A stretch of 64,000 nucleotides of DNA, taken from the NCBI RefSeq assembly GCF_000733855.1, contig NZ_JPOJ01000001.1, positions 2,559,001 to 2,623,000 on the forward strand. The letters are read 5' to 3'. The position numbers and the translations under genes are program-made. Below the pieces are notes generated by a model. The model did no database searches, was not told where the DNA came from, and saw only the letters and a list, made by a program, of their open reading frames with translations. This document shows positions 44,235-53,138 of the stretch, piece after piece (positions within the stretch are counted from its first letter, which is position 1; every line of letters starts with the position of its first letter). This DNA comes from Methylomicrobium agile (GTDB taxonomy: Bacteria; Pseudomonadota; Gammaproteobacteria; Methylococcales; Methylomonadaceae).

Positions 44235-45460
44235 ACCTGGTATTTTTTCTGATTGCGGGCGTTTTTATGCTGGCCGCTTTTGCGTTTGTGCTGCCGCCGT
44301 TATGGCGTGCGCGGGAGTTGCAGCCGTCCGATCTCGATCACCGCAACATCGAAATCGCCCGCAGCCGCCTGGCCGAATTGAAAAGCAATCTGCGCGCCGG
44401 TGGAATCACTCGGGCGCAATTCGACGAGCAGGCCGCCGAGCTGGAGCTTGCGCTGAGCGACGATCTTTCGATCGAAAGCCGGGTCAAAGCGGCGCATGGC
44501 CGTGGCCGCTGGATGGCGTACGTGGTTGCCCTGGCCGTTCCGTTGCTGGCCGGGTCGCTGTATTTTTCGCTCGGGCGCTTCGATGCGGTCGGACATGGCG
44601 AGGAACTAGCCAAGGCCGCGCCGGACGGGATGCCGACAGCCGCCGACATCGAAAAAATGGTCGCCGGTCTTGCCGAAAAGATGAAGGCGAATCCCGACAA
44701 TGCCGAAGGCTGGCTGATGCTCGGCAAGTCTTACAAATACCTGGAGCAATATCCGAAAGCCGCCGATGCGTTCGCGAATGCCTACCGGCTGCTCGGCGAC
44801 AAGCCCGAGGTGATGCTGCTGTACGCCGACGCGCTCGCCTTCGCGGCGGACAAAAATCTGGCTGGTAAGCCGTCCGAACTGATCTTCAAGGCGCTGGAGC
44901 TCGAACCCGAAAACCCGAACGGCCTTTGGCTGGCGGGTCTCTCCAAAGTTCAGCAGGGCGACCCCAAGGCCGCGGCTGTGCTGTGGCGCAAGCTCGAATC
45001 CTTGCTGCCGGAAGGTTCCGAACCGCGCAAGGAAATGCAGAACATCATCGCCGGCCTGCCCGGCCAGGCGCAAGCCGCGGCCGGCGAGCCGAAGACGCCG
45101 CCGGCCACCGTCCCGGCCAAATCGATTACGGTCGAGGTCGGCCTGGCTCCCGAGCTCCGGTCGTCCGCGAGTCCGGACGATACGGTCTTCATCTACGCCC
45201 AGGCTCCGTCCGGCCCCAAAATGCCGCTCGCGATCGTACGCAAGCAGGTCTCCGACCTGCCTCTGAAGGTTACGCTCGACGATTCGACGGCGATGATGCC
45301 GGCAATGAAATTATCGAATTTCGGCGAAGTGAAACTGCTGGCGCGCATCTCCAAATCCGGGCAGGCCGTCGCGCAGCCGGGGGATTTGATCGGAACGGTC
45401 GAAAATGCGGCGATGCCCGGACGGAGCGAGTATAAAATTCTTATCAATCAGCAGATGTGA
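44231..45460 (+). CDS. ccmI: Cytochrome c biogenesis protein CcmI
   Basis: The 409-residue apocytochrome chaperone has two N-terminal membrane segments (about residues 1-20 and 95-115) around a cytoplasmic coiled segment, periplasmic TPR repeats (about 140-280; AEGWLMLGKSYKYLEQYPKA) and a C-terminal domain ending VENAAMPGRSEYKI. It overlaps ccmH by four bases and ends the operon. Palindromic repeats follow. Confidence 0.92.
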   Translation: MNLVFFLIAGVFMLAAFAFVLPPLWRARELQPSDLDHRNIEIARSRLAELKSNLRAGGITRAQFDEQAAELELALSDDLSIESRVKAAHGRGRWMAYVVALAVPLLAGSLYFSLGRFDAVGHGEELAKAAPDGMPTAADIEKMVAGLAEKMKANPDNAEGWLMLGKSYKYLEQYPKAADAFANAYRLLGDKPEVMLLYADALAFAADKNLAGKPSELIFKALELEPENPNGLWLAGLSKVQQGDPKAAAVLWRKLESLLPEGSEPRKEMQNIIAGLPGQAQAAAGEPKTPPATVPAKSITVEVGLAPELRSSASPDDTVFIYAQAPSGPKMPLAIVRKQVSDLPLKVTLDDSTAMMPAMKLSNFGEVKLLARISKSGQAVAQPGDLIGTVENAAMPGRSEYKILINQQM

Positions 45461-45465
45461 GGGTG

Positions 45466-45653
45466 GGGTACGCCGTGCGTACCTTTAGAGCATTTTCGTT
45501 TTGGGTTTATGTTCATAAGCCATGCCGCTAAGTTAAGGGAAACTCGTCATTCCGGCAGAGCCTGCCCCGGTCAGGGATTGAGATGACTGCCCTCGTAGGG
45601 TGCGCTGTGCGTACCTTTCGACATGGATGGTACGCACAGCGTACCCTACGGGG
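45466..45653. repeat. Repeat cluster: family A fragment, family B fragment, copy A5
   Basis: A left-arm fragment of family A (GGTACGCCGTGCGTACCTTT, 45466-45486 region) is followed by a family B piece (GCCGCTAAGTTAAGGGAAAC then CGTCATTCCGGCAG, about 45523-45570) and a complete family A element (45594-45653). It lies between convergent ccmI and the secreted-protein gene. The remaining gap to 45790 has a small hairpin (CCTTCAGAAGG) and nothing else. Confidence 0.7.
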
Positions 45654-45790
45654 CTGGACTTAACGGCAGGGTACCCTTCAGAAGGTGAGGACTTCCCTAC
45701 GCGCGATATGAAGATGCTTTAATACATCCATGTCATCTCGCCCATTTTCGCGCGCCGGGACCGGTTCAGCGCGCCGATTTTTTGCGGGGA

Positions 45791-46879
45791 CTACGGCGCC
45801 TGGGGAGGCAAGGCGATGCAAAGGCGTCGCTGGGCGCGGTTGTTTTCGAAAAGCGTTACCCGATGGATGATGTCCTCGGCGCTGCTTTTTCCGATCGGAC
45901 CCGCCGCGACTCGGCCGGTTGCCGCGCTGACCAGATGTACATAAGTTTTGTGCGGACCACCCGCCAGACGGGAATTGATCAGCAGTTCGGTGGTGTCCGG
46001 TTCGTCCTCTTTTTGGGGCGCCGTGCTGCCCGGGTTACAGGTTCCGAAAAAAATCAGGCCATTTTTTGTCAGCAGCGAATCCAGCGATTTGGTAAAAGCA
46101 AAGAATCTTTCGGAAGAAATGTCGGCGGAATTCTTTTGCTGGAATAACGGCTCCCGGCAGGTGCGTTCGCAAATATCGAGCCGGTAGGGTTTGAGCCTTG
46201 CCGGGCTGTTGGCCAGCTTGTCCGGTCCGCAGTAGCGCTCGAAGCAGCTTTGGTCCAGAGGCTGCAGCCGCATTTCCAGATTTTTCAATTGCTGAAAGAT
46301 GTCGCTCGACTTCATCGACTTGAAATGATCCAGGTTGGAAGCGATGTAGTCGCTGAATACGCGGTTTTTTGTGAGTCCGTAAGTGACCTCCATTCTGTTC
46401 AACAGGCCCGGCTGCGCTTCGGAAAGCTGAACCAGTTCGCCTTTGTCTCCGTTGATCCGATGTTTTTGCCGGAATACCGCATTTTTCATCACCGGCCCGT
46501 CGAAACCGCCGTGGCTGATGAAGATGATCCGGTCGAAAGGCGGCGATTCCAGAGCCAATCGTTCGACCTGCGGGTAATAATCGGACCAGTTCCAGATATC
46601 GTGCAGTATTTGCACTTCCGAGTTGAAGCGGTTCTTGTAGAAAGTTTTCAAAACGCGCGCGGGTTGTTCGGGCCAGCGGGGAGATTCTTTGGCGTCCGGA
46701 TCCCTGCTCAGCAAGGGAATCAGCAGTACCCGCTTAGGCGACTCGTGTAGTTTCAAGTCGGTCAATTTGCCCTGAAAGGCGCGGCACGACTTGGAATGGT
46801 ATGGGTCGGCGTAAACATCGGCCGAGCCGGCAGCAAACAGCAAGACCGTCAGCAATGGCATGTTCAGGATGTTTTTCAT
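45791..46879 (-). CDS. Secreted protein with caspase-like His/Cys motifs
   Basis: Not a family I can name. The 362-residue protein starts MKNILNMPLLTVLLFAAGSA, a Sec signal peptide probably cut after VYA. The mature part has a strand-like FDRIIFISHGG (His123) and later NGLIFFGTCNPGS (Cys281). Hydrophobic strand-His-Gly and strand-x-x-Cys are the arrangement of clan CD peptidases (caspase, gingipain, CHAT). Several more Cys residues could form disulfides. The chosen ATG overlaps the small upstream frame by four bases. A peptidase role is inference only. Confidence 0.5.
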   Translation of the reverse strand: MKNILNMPLLTVLLFAAGSADVYADPYHSKSCRAFQGKLTDLKLHESPKRVLLIPLLSRDPDAKESPRWPEQPARVLKTFYKNRFNSEVQILHDIWNWSDYYPQVERLALESPPFDRIIFISHGGFDGPVMKNAVFRQKHRINGDKGELVQLSEAQPGLLNRMEVTYGLTKNRVFSDYIASNLDHFKSMKSSDIFQQLKNLEMRLQPLDQSCFERYCGPDKLANSPARLKPYRLDICERTCREPLFQQKNSADISSERFFAFTKSLDSLLTKNGLIFFGTCNPGSTAPQKEDEPDTTELLINSRLAGGPHKTYVHLVSAATGRVAAGPIGKSSAEDIIHRVTLFENNRAQRRLCIALPPQAP

Positions 46880-47094
46880 GATGAGGTCCGGCAAGCATAT
46901 GGGAAATCGGATGCTTTAGCGAGGAATAGGTAGAAAACGCCATGCCGAGCTGCAAGTTCGTCCATAATCAACTTCTTCCATTGGTTGGCGCCATAAGCCG
47001 GCGGAAAATAGGTCCAGAAATCGGTATGCATTGCCGAGGATGCTACAAACTCGGGATTGGGTCGATAATAACTTCCTTCCTGGTTCCTACGCAA
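46876..47094 (-). CDS. Short frame upstream, probably a truncated gene
   Basis: The 72-residue frame has only a TTG start, located within family B repeat copy B2, and its stop overlaps the next gene start by four bases (ATGA). The composition (HTDFWTYFPPAYGANQWKKL) looks protein-like, not random. I read it as the 3' end of a gene cut by the repeat, still coupled to the secreted-protein gene. I do not recognise a family. Confidence 0.35.
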   Translation of the reverse strand: MRRNQEGSYYRPNPEFVASSAMHTDFWTYFPPAYGANQWKKLIMDELAARHGVFYLFLAKASDFPYACRTSS

Positions 47095-47251
47095 AGCGTC
47101 ACTGCCATTAAGTTAAGGGAAAGCTCGTCATTCCGGCAGGGATTGCCGGAATCCAGTTGCCAAGGATGGCAAGCTTTAATACATCCCTGTACTCTGGATC
47201 CCTGCCGGGGATGACGGCTTAACTTAATGGCAGTGACGTAAAGCATAGGAA
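47084..47251. repeat. Palindromic repeat family B, copy B2
   Basis: It has outer arms TTCCTACGCAAAGCGTCACT ... AGTGACGTAAAGCATAGGA, middle GCCATTAAGTTAAG/CTTAACTTAATGGC and inner CGTCATTCCGGCAGGGATTG. It is the inverted counterpart of copy B1 at 7558-7739. It fills the gap between the small frame and the diguanylate cyclase gene; the remaining bases to 47382 show nothing else. Confidence 0.8.
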
Positions 47252-47382
47252 CGATCGGGCGGCATTCCGGGAAGTTATTTTTTGCCACTTCCTGGAGACC
47301 ATTTTAATCTCAAAAAGCTCCTGCTGAATGTGTCTTCCCTTGTATGTTCTTTTGAAATAGCGATGCGGAAGAAATTTTCCGC

Positions 47383-49341
47383 CTATGCCTCAAACGAATA
47401 GCCAAGCCTTTTTTGTTTGGCATGGTACATGCTGGCATCGGCGTAGCGCAGCAAAGCATCACAGTTGTCTGCGTTGCGGGGATAAAGGGCGATGCCGATG
47501 CTGACGCCGAGGCGGACCGCTTCTCCATTGTAGGAGATCGGTTCGTGCATGATTTCGACGATCTTTTTCGCGACGGATGCGCAGGCTTGCTCGTCGCAGT
47601 CCGGCAGCAGCAGCGCGAATTCGTCGCCGCCGAAGCGTGCGGCGGTATCGGTATCGCGCAGGGTGGCCATCAGCTTTTTCGCGACTTCCTTTAACGCATG
47701 GTCGCCCGCGGCATGTCCCAATCTGTCGTTCAACGATTTAAAGCCGTCCAGATCCAGATAATGCACTGCAAAAGGCATCCGGTTGCGATTTGCCATCGCG
47801 AGCGACTGTTGCAGGCGTTCGATGAACAGCCGCCGGTTGGCGAGGCCGGTCAATTCGTCATGAAAGGATAGCCAGATCAGGCGTTCGTCTTCCTGCCTGC
47901 GTTTGGTGATTTCGAAAACCAGGCAGTCGACGCCGATACAGTTGCCGAATTCGTCATAAACCGGCTCGCTGGTGATTTCCAGCCAATGCCGTTCGTCGCC
48001 GCTATCGTAGACTTCAAGCGCGAAGGGAGCGCAGGGTATGCCTTGGCGGTTCAGTTCGAACAGGTTGTTGACGCTGAGGTTTTCGGGATTGTCGGTAATG
48101 TAATGTTGAAATCCGGCAATGAATTCGTCGGGCCGGTGGCCCAGCATCTGGGTGACGGAAGGGCTGACGTAGGTGATTTTGCCCTTTTTGTCGCATTGAA
48201 AGAAAAAATAGTTTTTACTCTGATTTTCGATCAAATTGCGAAAGCGGATATCGTAGTTTTGCAGATCGGTCGCGCGTTTCAGCAGCATCCGTTCAAAATC
48301 GCCCGGCAACTGCGGATTCGGTGGGGGGATGCGTGCCGGTTCGTCCTGACGGGGCGGCGGCGAGGCACGGCGAAGATGGCGCCGGACGCGCAGGCTCCAT
48401 ATCCAGACATAGCCGATAACGAATAAAAACAAGAACGGCGATATCGTTTCCTGCAGGCCGTTTTCGGCCAGTGGCGATTCTTCCGATAGGGCGGGCACGG
48501 CGTTTTTCTCGACGACAACGGAGACCTCGGGAGGCGGAGGCACCCACTTGAAATAGATCGCATTCATTTCCGCTTCGCTCAGCACGTCCAGCCCTTTTTG
48601 CAAAATGCCGGCCAATATCGGCCAGTCTCCGCGCACGGCAATGCTTTCATCGGCAGTATGGCGCTCGTAAAAGCCGGCGAATTTGATGCCGGTCAATTGG
48701 TGCTTGGCTTGAAGATAATTGGCGGTAGCCACGAAAGTGATGCAGGCATCCGCTTTTTGCGCGCCGACCGATTGCAGGCATTCCAGCATCGATCCGACGG
48801 GATGGGGTTTGATCGAGGGATGTTTTTTTCTGATGCCCTCCGAAAATTGATAGCCTTTGGTATAGGCGACGGTTCTGCCGGCAAGGTCATCGGGCGTTTT
48901 GATTTCGGCATCCGATTCCCTGGTAATGAGCGCCAATGATTTGGTCAGATAGGGATGGGTGAAATTAAACCAGAGCCTGCGTTCGGGGCGGTCGACCATC
49001 GTCGCGACGACGTCCGCGCGATGTTCTGCGGCGGCCCTGTAAAGCTGGTTCCATGATTTCCGGGGAAACGGTTCGAAGCGGATGTCCAGTTTCCGGCTCA
49101 GCTCATCGAAAATGTCGACCGCGATGCCGTTGAAGCGCCCGTCCGAATCGGCAAAACTGTAAGGCGGCAGGGAGTCGTCGAAAGCGACCCGGATTTTTTT
49201 ATGGCGCGCGAGCCACGCTTTTTCTTTTGCGGTCAGTTCTATCGAAAGAGGCGCCGTGGCTTGACTGCGCCACATCATTTCGGTGGTGCTGTCTGCCAAC
49301 GCGCAGTTCACCAGCAGGCACAAAGCAATCATGGGGGGCAT
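47383..49341 (-). CDS. Diguanylate cyclase with periplasmic solute-binding sensor and PAS domain
   Basis: About 652 residues from the ATG at 49341 (nine bases later is equally possible). Order: signal peptide, SBP_bac_3-type periplasmic domain (KKIRVAFDDSLPPYSFADS onward, about residues 45-270), a membrane span (about 300-320), a PAS domain (about 375-490) and a GGDEF domain. The catalytic motif ARFGGDEFALLLP is intact, and RDTD five residues before it is the inhibitory c-di-GMP site. No EAL domain. It likely links an amino-acid-like periplasmic ligand to c-di-GMP synthesis. Confidence 0.9.
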   Translation of the reverse strand: MPPMIALCLLVNCALADSTTEMMWRSQATAPLSIELTAKEKAWLARHKKIRVAFDDSLPPYSFADSDGRFNGIAVDIFDELSRKLDIRFEPFPRKSWNQLYRAAAEHRADVVATMVDRPERRLWFNFTHPYLTKSLALITRESDAEIKTPDDLAGRTVAYTKGYQFSEGIRKKHPSIKPHPVGSMLECLQSVGAQKADACITFVATANYLQAKHQLTGIKFAGFYERHTADESIAVRGDWPILAGILQKGLDVLSEAEMNAIYFKWVPPPPEVSVVVEKNAVPALSEESPLAENGLQETISPFLFLFVIGYVWIWSLRVRRHLRRASPPPRQDEPARIPPPNPQLPGDFERMLLKRATDLQNYDIRFRNLIENQSKNYFFFQCDKKGKITYVSPSVTQMLGHRPDEFIAGFQHYITDNPENLSVNNLFELNRQGIPCAPFALEVYDSGDERHWLEITSEPVYDEFGNCIGVDCLVFEITKRRQEDERLIWLSFHDELTGLANRRLFIERLQQSLAMANRNRMPFAVHYLDLDGFKSLNDRLGHAAGDHALKEVAKKLMATLRDTDTAARFGGDEFALLLPDCDEQACASVAKKIVEIMHEPISYNGEAVRLGVSIGIALYPRNADNCDALLRYADASMYHAKQKRLGYSFEA

Positions 49342-49933
49342 TTTCAGGATATACGGGTTGAGTCGGGGAGACGCGCGATTAAATGCGTTATTTCGGAGGC
49401 ATGCATCATGGTTCGAAATATTCGAGCTTCCGATTGAGTTCCATCGGTCATTAGACGGTGCGCCGGTCCTGACGTTCAATGTAGAGGACGGCGACGCTTT
49501 TTTAACGCGTAGCCTCGTTCCGGCAATGCTGTAGAGAATAGAAACAAACATGCGGCAAAAAATTGATCTCGGTCAAAAAATCGTCAATGTTCCAAAATTT
49601 GAAACGAAGGCAGACCAAGCTTTTTTACGGGTTCCCGGCATCTGCATGAAGCCGCGTTCCCTGATTGATCTCGACTGCGCACCGTCGATCCTTTGCTTTG
49701 GCTGGTATTTCAGCACATAGACGGCCCAATTGCCAGTTTTTAAACCGCCTCCGGGTTTCATCGAACCGTCACGGAACCGTTAACGTTTTGTCACAAACGC
49801 TTGCTATTTTATCCGTTGTATCTGTCGGGAACGAGCCAGAAGAAAGGCATGATTTTTCGGACAAGTCGAGCAAGCCCGATGTCTGTATCGGAACGGCCGG
49901 CCTGTTCGGCCGCAAAAGGAAAAATAACTTCGG
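49342..49933. other. 592-bp divergent gap without a gene
   Basis: The region separates the diguanylate cyclase and glycosyltransferase genes. It contains the FNR/DNR-like site described separately and a GCCGGCC-tgtt-CGGCCG-like hairpin near 49895. Frames here (for example 49573-49761 minus) have no family resemblance or ribosome-binding site. Promoters for both genes should lie here. Confidence 0.5.
49563..49576. promoter_or_regulatory. Possible FNR/DNR-type binding site
   Basis: TTGATCTCGGTCAA matches the TTGAT-N4-(A/G)TCAA palindrome of CRP/FNR-family regulators of oxygen or nitric oxide response. It is 222 bases upstream of the diguanylate cyclase start, rather far for direct control unless the transcript starts nearby. 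Confidence 0.3.
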
Positions 49934-50971
49934 ATGAAAATATTTTACGGTGTGCAGGGCACAGGCAACGGCCACATTACGCGGGCTCGCGAAATGGCCA
50001 AAGCCTTCGCGGAAGCGGGCGTCGAGGTGACTTATTTGTTCAGCGGCCGGGAGGCGTCCCGCTATTTCGACATGGAGATCTTCAACGCTTACCAAGTCAG
50101 GAAAGGGCTGACTTTTCACACCCGGAACGGCGATGTCAGCTATCTGAAGACCGCGTTCGAAACGCATCCGATCCATTTCGTCAGAGACATCAAGACGCTC
50201 GATTTCAGCGATTACGATCTGGTGCTCTCCGATTTCGAGCCGGTCACTGCCTGGGCCGGCCGGTTCAGCAACAAAAAAGTCCTCGGCATCGGGCATCAAT
50301 ATGCGTTCAATTATCCTATACCGCGGGAAGGCGGGGATTTCATCGCCGAAAAGGTGATGAAATATTTTGCGCCGACGCGACAGCATATCGGCCTGCACTG
50401 GCATCATTTCGGCCAGCCGATCCTGCCGCCGATCATTGCAGTACATGAGCCGCCCGAGCGATCCATACCGAACAAAATCGTCGTATACCTGCCGTTCGAG
50501 GACCCGCAGGACGTGATCAGGATGCTGAGGCCGTTCAGGGAGCATGATTTTTTCGTCTACATGCCCGTACGCCTGGTTTCCCCTGCCGAGCATATCAAAA
50601 TCCGGCCCTTATCGCGCGAAGGTTTTCAAAACGATCTGGCAGACTGCGCCGGCATCCTCAGCAATGCCGGTTTCGAACTGGTCAGCGAGGCGCTGCAGCT
50701 CGGCAAGAAAATCATGGTCAAGCCGCTGCATTCGCAGATGGAGCAGATTTCAAATGCCGCGGCGCTGAAACAGCTCGGCTACGGACGGATCATGAACGAA
50801 CTCGATTCGAAGGCGCTCGCGCGCTGGCTGGAAAATCCGCACCGGATCCGGGTCACTTACCCGAACGTCGCTAAAATTCTGGTACGCTGGATATGGGAGG
50901 GAATGCCGTTCATCGATGACGATTTTGTCGAGAAATCCTGGAGCGAGGTGAATGTTTTGCATTTTAATTAA
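49934..50971 (+). CDS. MJ1255/VC2487 family glycosyltransferase
   Basis: The 345-residue protein starts MKIFYGVQGTGNGHITRARE, the glycine-rich N-terminal motif of GT-B enzymes related to MurG and UDP-glucuronosyltransferases, and has the C-terminal donor-site segment ILSNAGFELVSEALQLGKK. It matches the conserved MJ1255/VC2487 (TIGR00661) group, whose acceptor is unknown. No membrane segment. CGGATGAAA gives a weak ribosome-binding site. It is monocistronic. Confidence 0.8.
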   Translation: MKIFYGVQGTGNGHITRAREMAKAFAEAGVEVTYLFSGREASRYFDMEIFNAYQVRKGLTFHTRNGDVSYLKTAFETHPIHFVRDIKTLDFSDYDLVLSDFEPVTAWAGRFSNKKVLGIGHQYAFNYPIPREGGDFIAEKVMKYFAPTRQHIGLHWHHFGQPILPPIIAVHEPPERSIPNKIVVYLPFEDPQDVIRMLRPFREHDFFVYMPVRLVSPAEHIKIRPLSREGFQNDLADCAGILSNAGFELVSEALQLGKKIMVKPLHSQMEQISNAAALKQLGYGRIMNELDSKALARWLENPHRIRVTYPNVAKILVRWIWEGMPFIDDDFVEKSWSEVNVLHFN

Positions 50972-51090
50972 CCTGAGCCCGTGATAACGAAAAGCCGGGA
51001 GAGCGCCTCCTTTTTCGCGTAAGATGCTGTTTTAACGATAGCGGCGTCAAAGACGGCAGTTTGGGGAGGAATGAATCTTTTGACGAAATT

Positions 51091-51765
51091 CTAACTTTCA
51101 AACGAGAGTTTCCGTCCAAAGACCGCTTGCCAGTCTTGAGTAAAGCGATTCACCGCCGGTTGCACGGCCGGATGCGCAAACAGTTCGGCCGCGATGCCGG
51201 GCGGCAGCGTGATCGCGCCGACGCCGGCCTTCAACACTTCCAGCACCTGCTGCGTATTCTTGAAGCTGGCCGGCAGCAGCTTGCCGACGAGCCGGTGCCG
51301 GTCGAGCAGCGACTGCAAATCGGCGACGACGCCCGTGCCGTTCGCACCCATCGCATCGATCCGGTTCACATAAGGCGCCAGATAATCGGCGCCGCACAAG
51401 GCGGCCAGAAATCCCTGCTGGACGCTGTAGATCGCGGTCGCCAGGACCGGGATGTTGCGCGTTTTCATCCGTTTGATCGCGATGAGCCCGATCTCGGTCG
51501 CCGGCACCTTTACGACGATCCGATAAGGCAGTTCCTGGAGGTGTAAGGCTTCCCGGACCATCGCGTCCGCGTCTTCGCCGACGACCTGCACATGAATCAC
51601 CGCCTTGTCTCCCAGGATTTCGGCGACTTTCGGCAGCAATTCGGCCAGCCCGATGCCCGAACCGGCCAGAATGGAAGGATTGGTCGTAATGCCGTGCACC
51701 GGCAGGCAGGCAGCGAAGCGCGAGATTTGTCCAAGGTCGGCGGTATCGAGATATAACTCAAACAT
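51091..51765 (-). CDS. fsa: Fructose-6-phosphate aldolase/transaldolase-like protein
   Basis: The 224-residue TIM-barrel enzyme is the short transaldolase type: FELYLDTADLGQISRF, GITTNPSILAGSG and the Schiff-base lysine in IVVKVPATEIGL. It could cleave or join dihydroxyacetone/glyceraldehyde-3-phosphate units, relevant to pentose or ribulose-monophosphate cycling. The ATG at 51765 has AGGA ten bases upstream; a TTG one codon earlier is less likely. Distinguishing aldolase from transaldolase needs the active-site Gln/Phe/Tyr pattern, which I have not settled. Confidence 0.88.
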   Translation of the reverse strand: MFELYLDTADLGQISRFAACLPVHGITTNPSILAGSGIGLAELLPKVAEILGDKAVIHVQVVGEDADAMVREALHLQELPYRIVVKVPATEIGLIAIKRMKTRNIPVLATAIYSVQQGFLAALCGADYLAPYVNRIDAMGANGTGVVADLQSLLDRHRLVGKLLPASFKNTQQVLEVLKAGVGAITLPPGIAAELFAHPAVQPAVNRFTQDWQAVFGRKLSFES

Positions 51766-51873
51766 CAAAATGTCCTGATCGAAATAAACGGAATTTTAAC
51801 GGAGCGGCGAGCTTCGGCAAAGCCTGTTTCGATGACTCGATCTGGCTGTGCGAGAGTTGGCATCCCGAGCCTC

Positions 51874-52020
51874 GCTGGTATATTGTCCCAGTATATGGTC
51901 AATGCCGTTAAGTTAAGATATTGCGTAGGCCGGATAAGCGAAGCGCATCCGGCAATTGCGTGGTGGATGCGCTTCGCTTATCCATCCTACGAGCTGGTAT
52001 ATTGTCCCGGTAAATGGTTC
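51874..52020. repeat. Palindrome (family F) between 27-bp direct repeats
   Basis: GCTGGTATATTGTCCC begins near-identical direct repeats at 51874-51900 and 51993-52020. Between them are a family B scrap (GCCGTTAAGTTAAGA) and a palindrome (51925-51990) with arms GTAGGCCGGATAAGCGAAGC and its near complement. It lies in the divergent gap between fsa and the epimerase gene. Confidence 0.75.
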
Positions 52021-52063
52021 GGGCTTGGATTCGGCGCAGTCAATTACTTTAGGAGGGCTTTAA

Positions 52064-52990
52064 ATGAAAATTCTCGTTACCGGCGGTACCGGATTTATCG
52101 GCAAGGCCCTGGTCAAAGCCCTGATCGGAGAAGGCCATTGGGTGACCGTGTTGAGCCGCAGCCCCGAGAACGTCGAACGGGTTTTCGGTCCGGAAGTGAT
52201 AGGGCTCGGCCATTTGAGCTTTTTGCAGCCTGACGCGTCGTTCGATGTGATCGTGAATCTGGCCGGCGCGCCGATTTTCGACGCGCGCTGGAGCGAAGCG
52301 CGCAAACGGCTGATCCGGGAAAGCCGGATCGGCTTGACCGAACAACTGGTCTCCTGCATCGAGCGGATGACTGTCAGGCCGAAGCTGCTGATCAACGGTT
52401 CGGCGGTCGGTTATTACGGCGATCAGGGCGATCAGATTCTCACCGAAGCATCGTCCGTTCGGCCCGATTTTTCGCACCGGTTATGCGCGGACTGGGAACA
52501 GGCGGCGAGCCGGGCGGCCGAGTTCGGCGTCCGGGTCTGCCTGATGCGGAGCGGGCTGGTGATTGCCGGTGACGGCGGCTTATTGCAGCGGATGCTGTTG
52601 CCGTTCCGCCTCGGCATCGGCGGCCGGCTCGGCAGCGGCCGGCAGTGGATGTCCTGGATACATCGGGAAGACTGGATCCGGATCGCGCAGACGATGATCG
52701 CCGATGAAACGATGCAGGGCCCCTACAATGCGACCGCGCCGAATCCGGTCATGAACCGGCAGTTTACCGCTACACTGGCGCGCTGCCTGCACCGTCCGGC
52801 GCTGTTTCCGCTGCCCGCCTTCGTGTTGAAAACGCTGCTCGGCGAAATGTCTGAGCTGGTATTGGGCAGCCAGCGGGTGCTGCCCGAACGGTTGCTGATG
52901 CACGGCTTCCTGTTTCGCCATCCGGATCTGGAAGGCGCCTTGCGGGCGGCGCTGGGGGCGGAATCGGGAGGTTTTGAAACAAAAATATAG
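52064..52990 (+). CDS. TIGR01777 family NAD-dependent epimerase
   Basis: The 308-residue short-chain dehydrogenase-type protein begins MKILVTGGTGFIGKALVKAL, the NAD-binding glycine motif. SAVGYYGDQGD with the Tyr of the active site, and the C-terminal domain DUF1731 (LGEMSELVLGSQRVLPERLL), place it in the YfcH/TIGR01777 family. Substrate unknown. A strong AGGAGG lies nine bases before the ATG. Single gene. Confidence 0.9.
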   Translation: MKILVTGGTGFIGKALVKALIGEGHWVTVLSRSPENVERVFGPEVIGLGHLSFLQPDASFDVIVNLAGAPIFDARWSEARKRLIRESRIGLTEQLVSCIERMTVRPKLLINGSAVGYYGDQGDQILTEASSVRPDFSHRLCADWEQAASRAAEFGVRVCLMRSGLVIAGDGGLLQRMLLPFRLGIGGRLGSGRQWMSWIHREDWIRIAQTMIADETMQGPYNATAPNPVMNRQFTATLARCLHRPALFPLPAFVLKTLLGEMSELVLGSQRVLPERLLMHGFLFRHPDLEGALRAALGAESGGFETKI

Positions 52991-53021
52991 ACATCTAAAT
53001 GGGGTCTGACGTTTTTAGGAT

Positions 53022-53138
53022 TAAGGGCCGTAGGATGTGCTGAACGAAGTGAAGCGCATCGTTCGCGTGAGAATAGTTCCCTCGATCGATGCGCCTCGTG
53101 CCTCGGCGCATCCTACATTTGGCGCATTTTACGGGTTT
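53022..53138. repeat. Palindromic repeat family E, copy E1
   Basis: CCGTAGGATGTGCTGAACGA at the left and CGGCGCATCCTAC near 53116 form imperfect arms, followed by TTGGCGCATTTTACGGGTT. It covers the end of the LysR gene including its stop codon. The same sequence, including the tail, recurs at 57366-57479. Confidence 0.85.
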
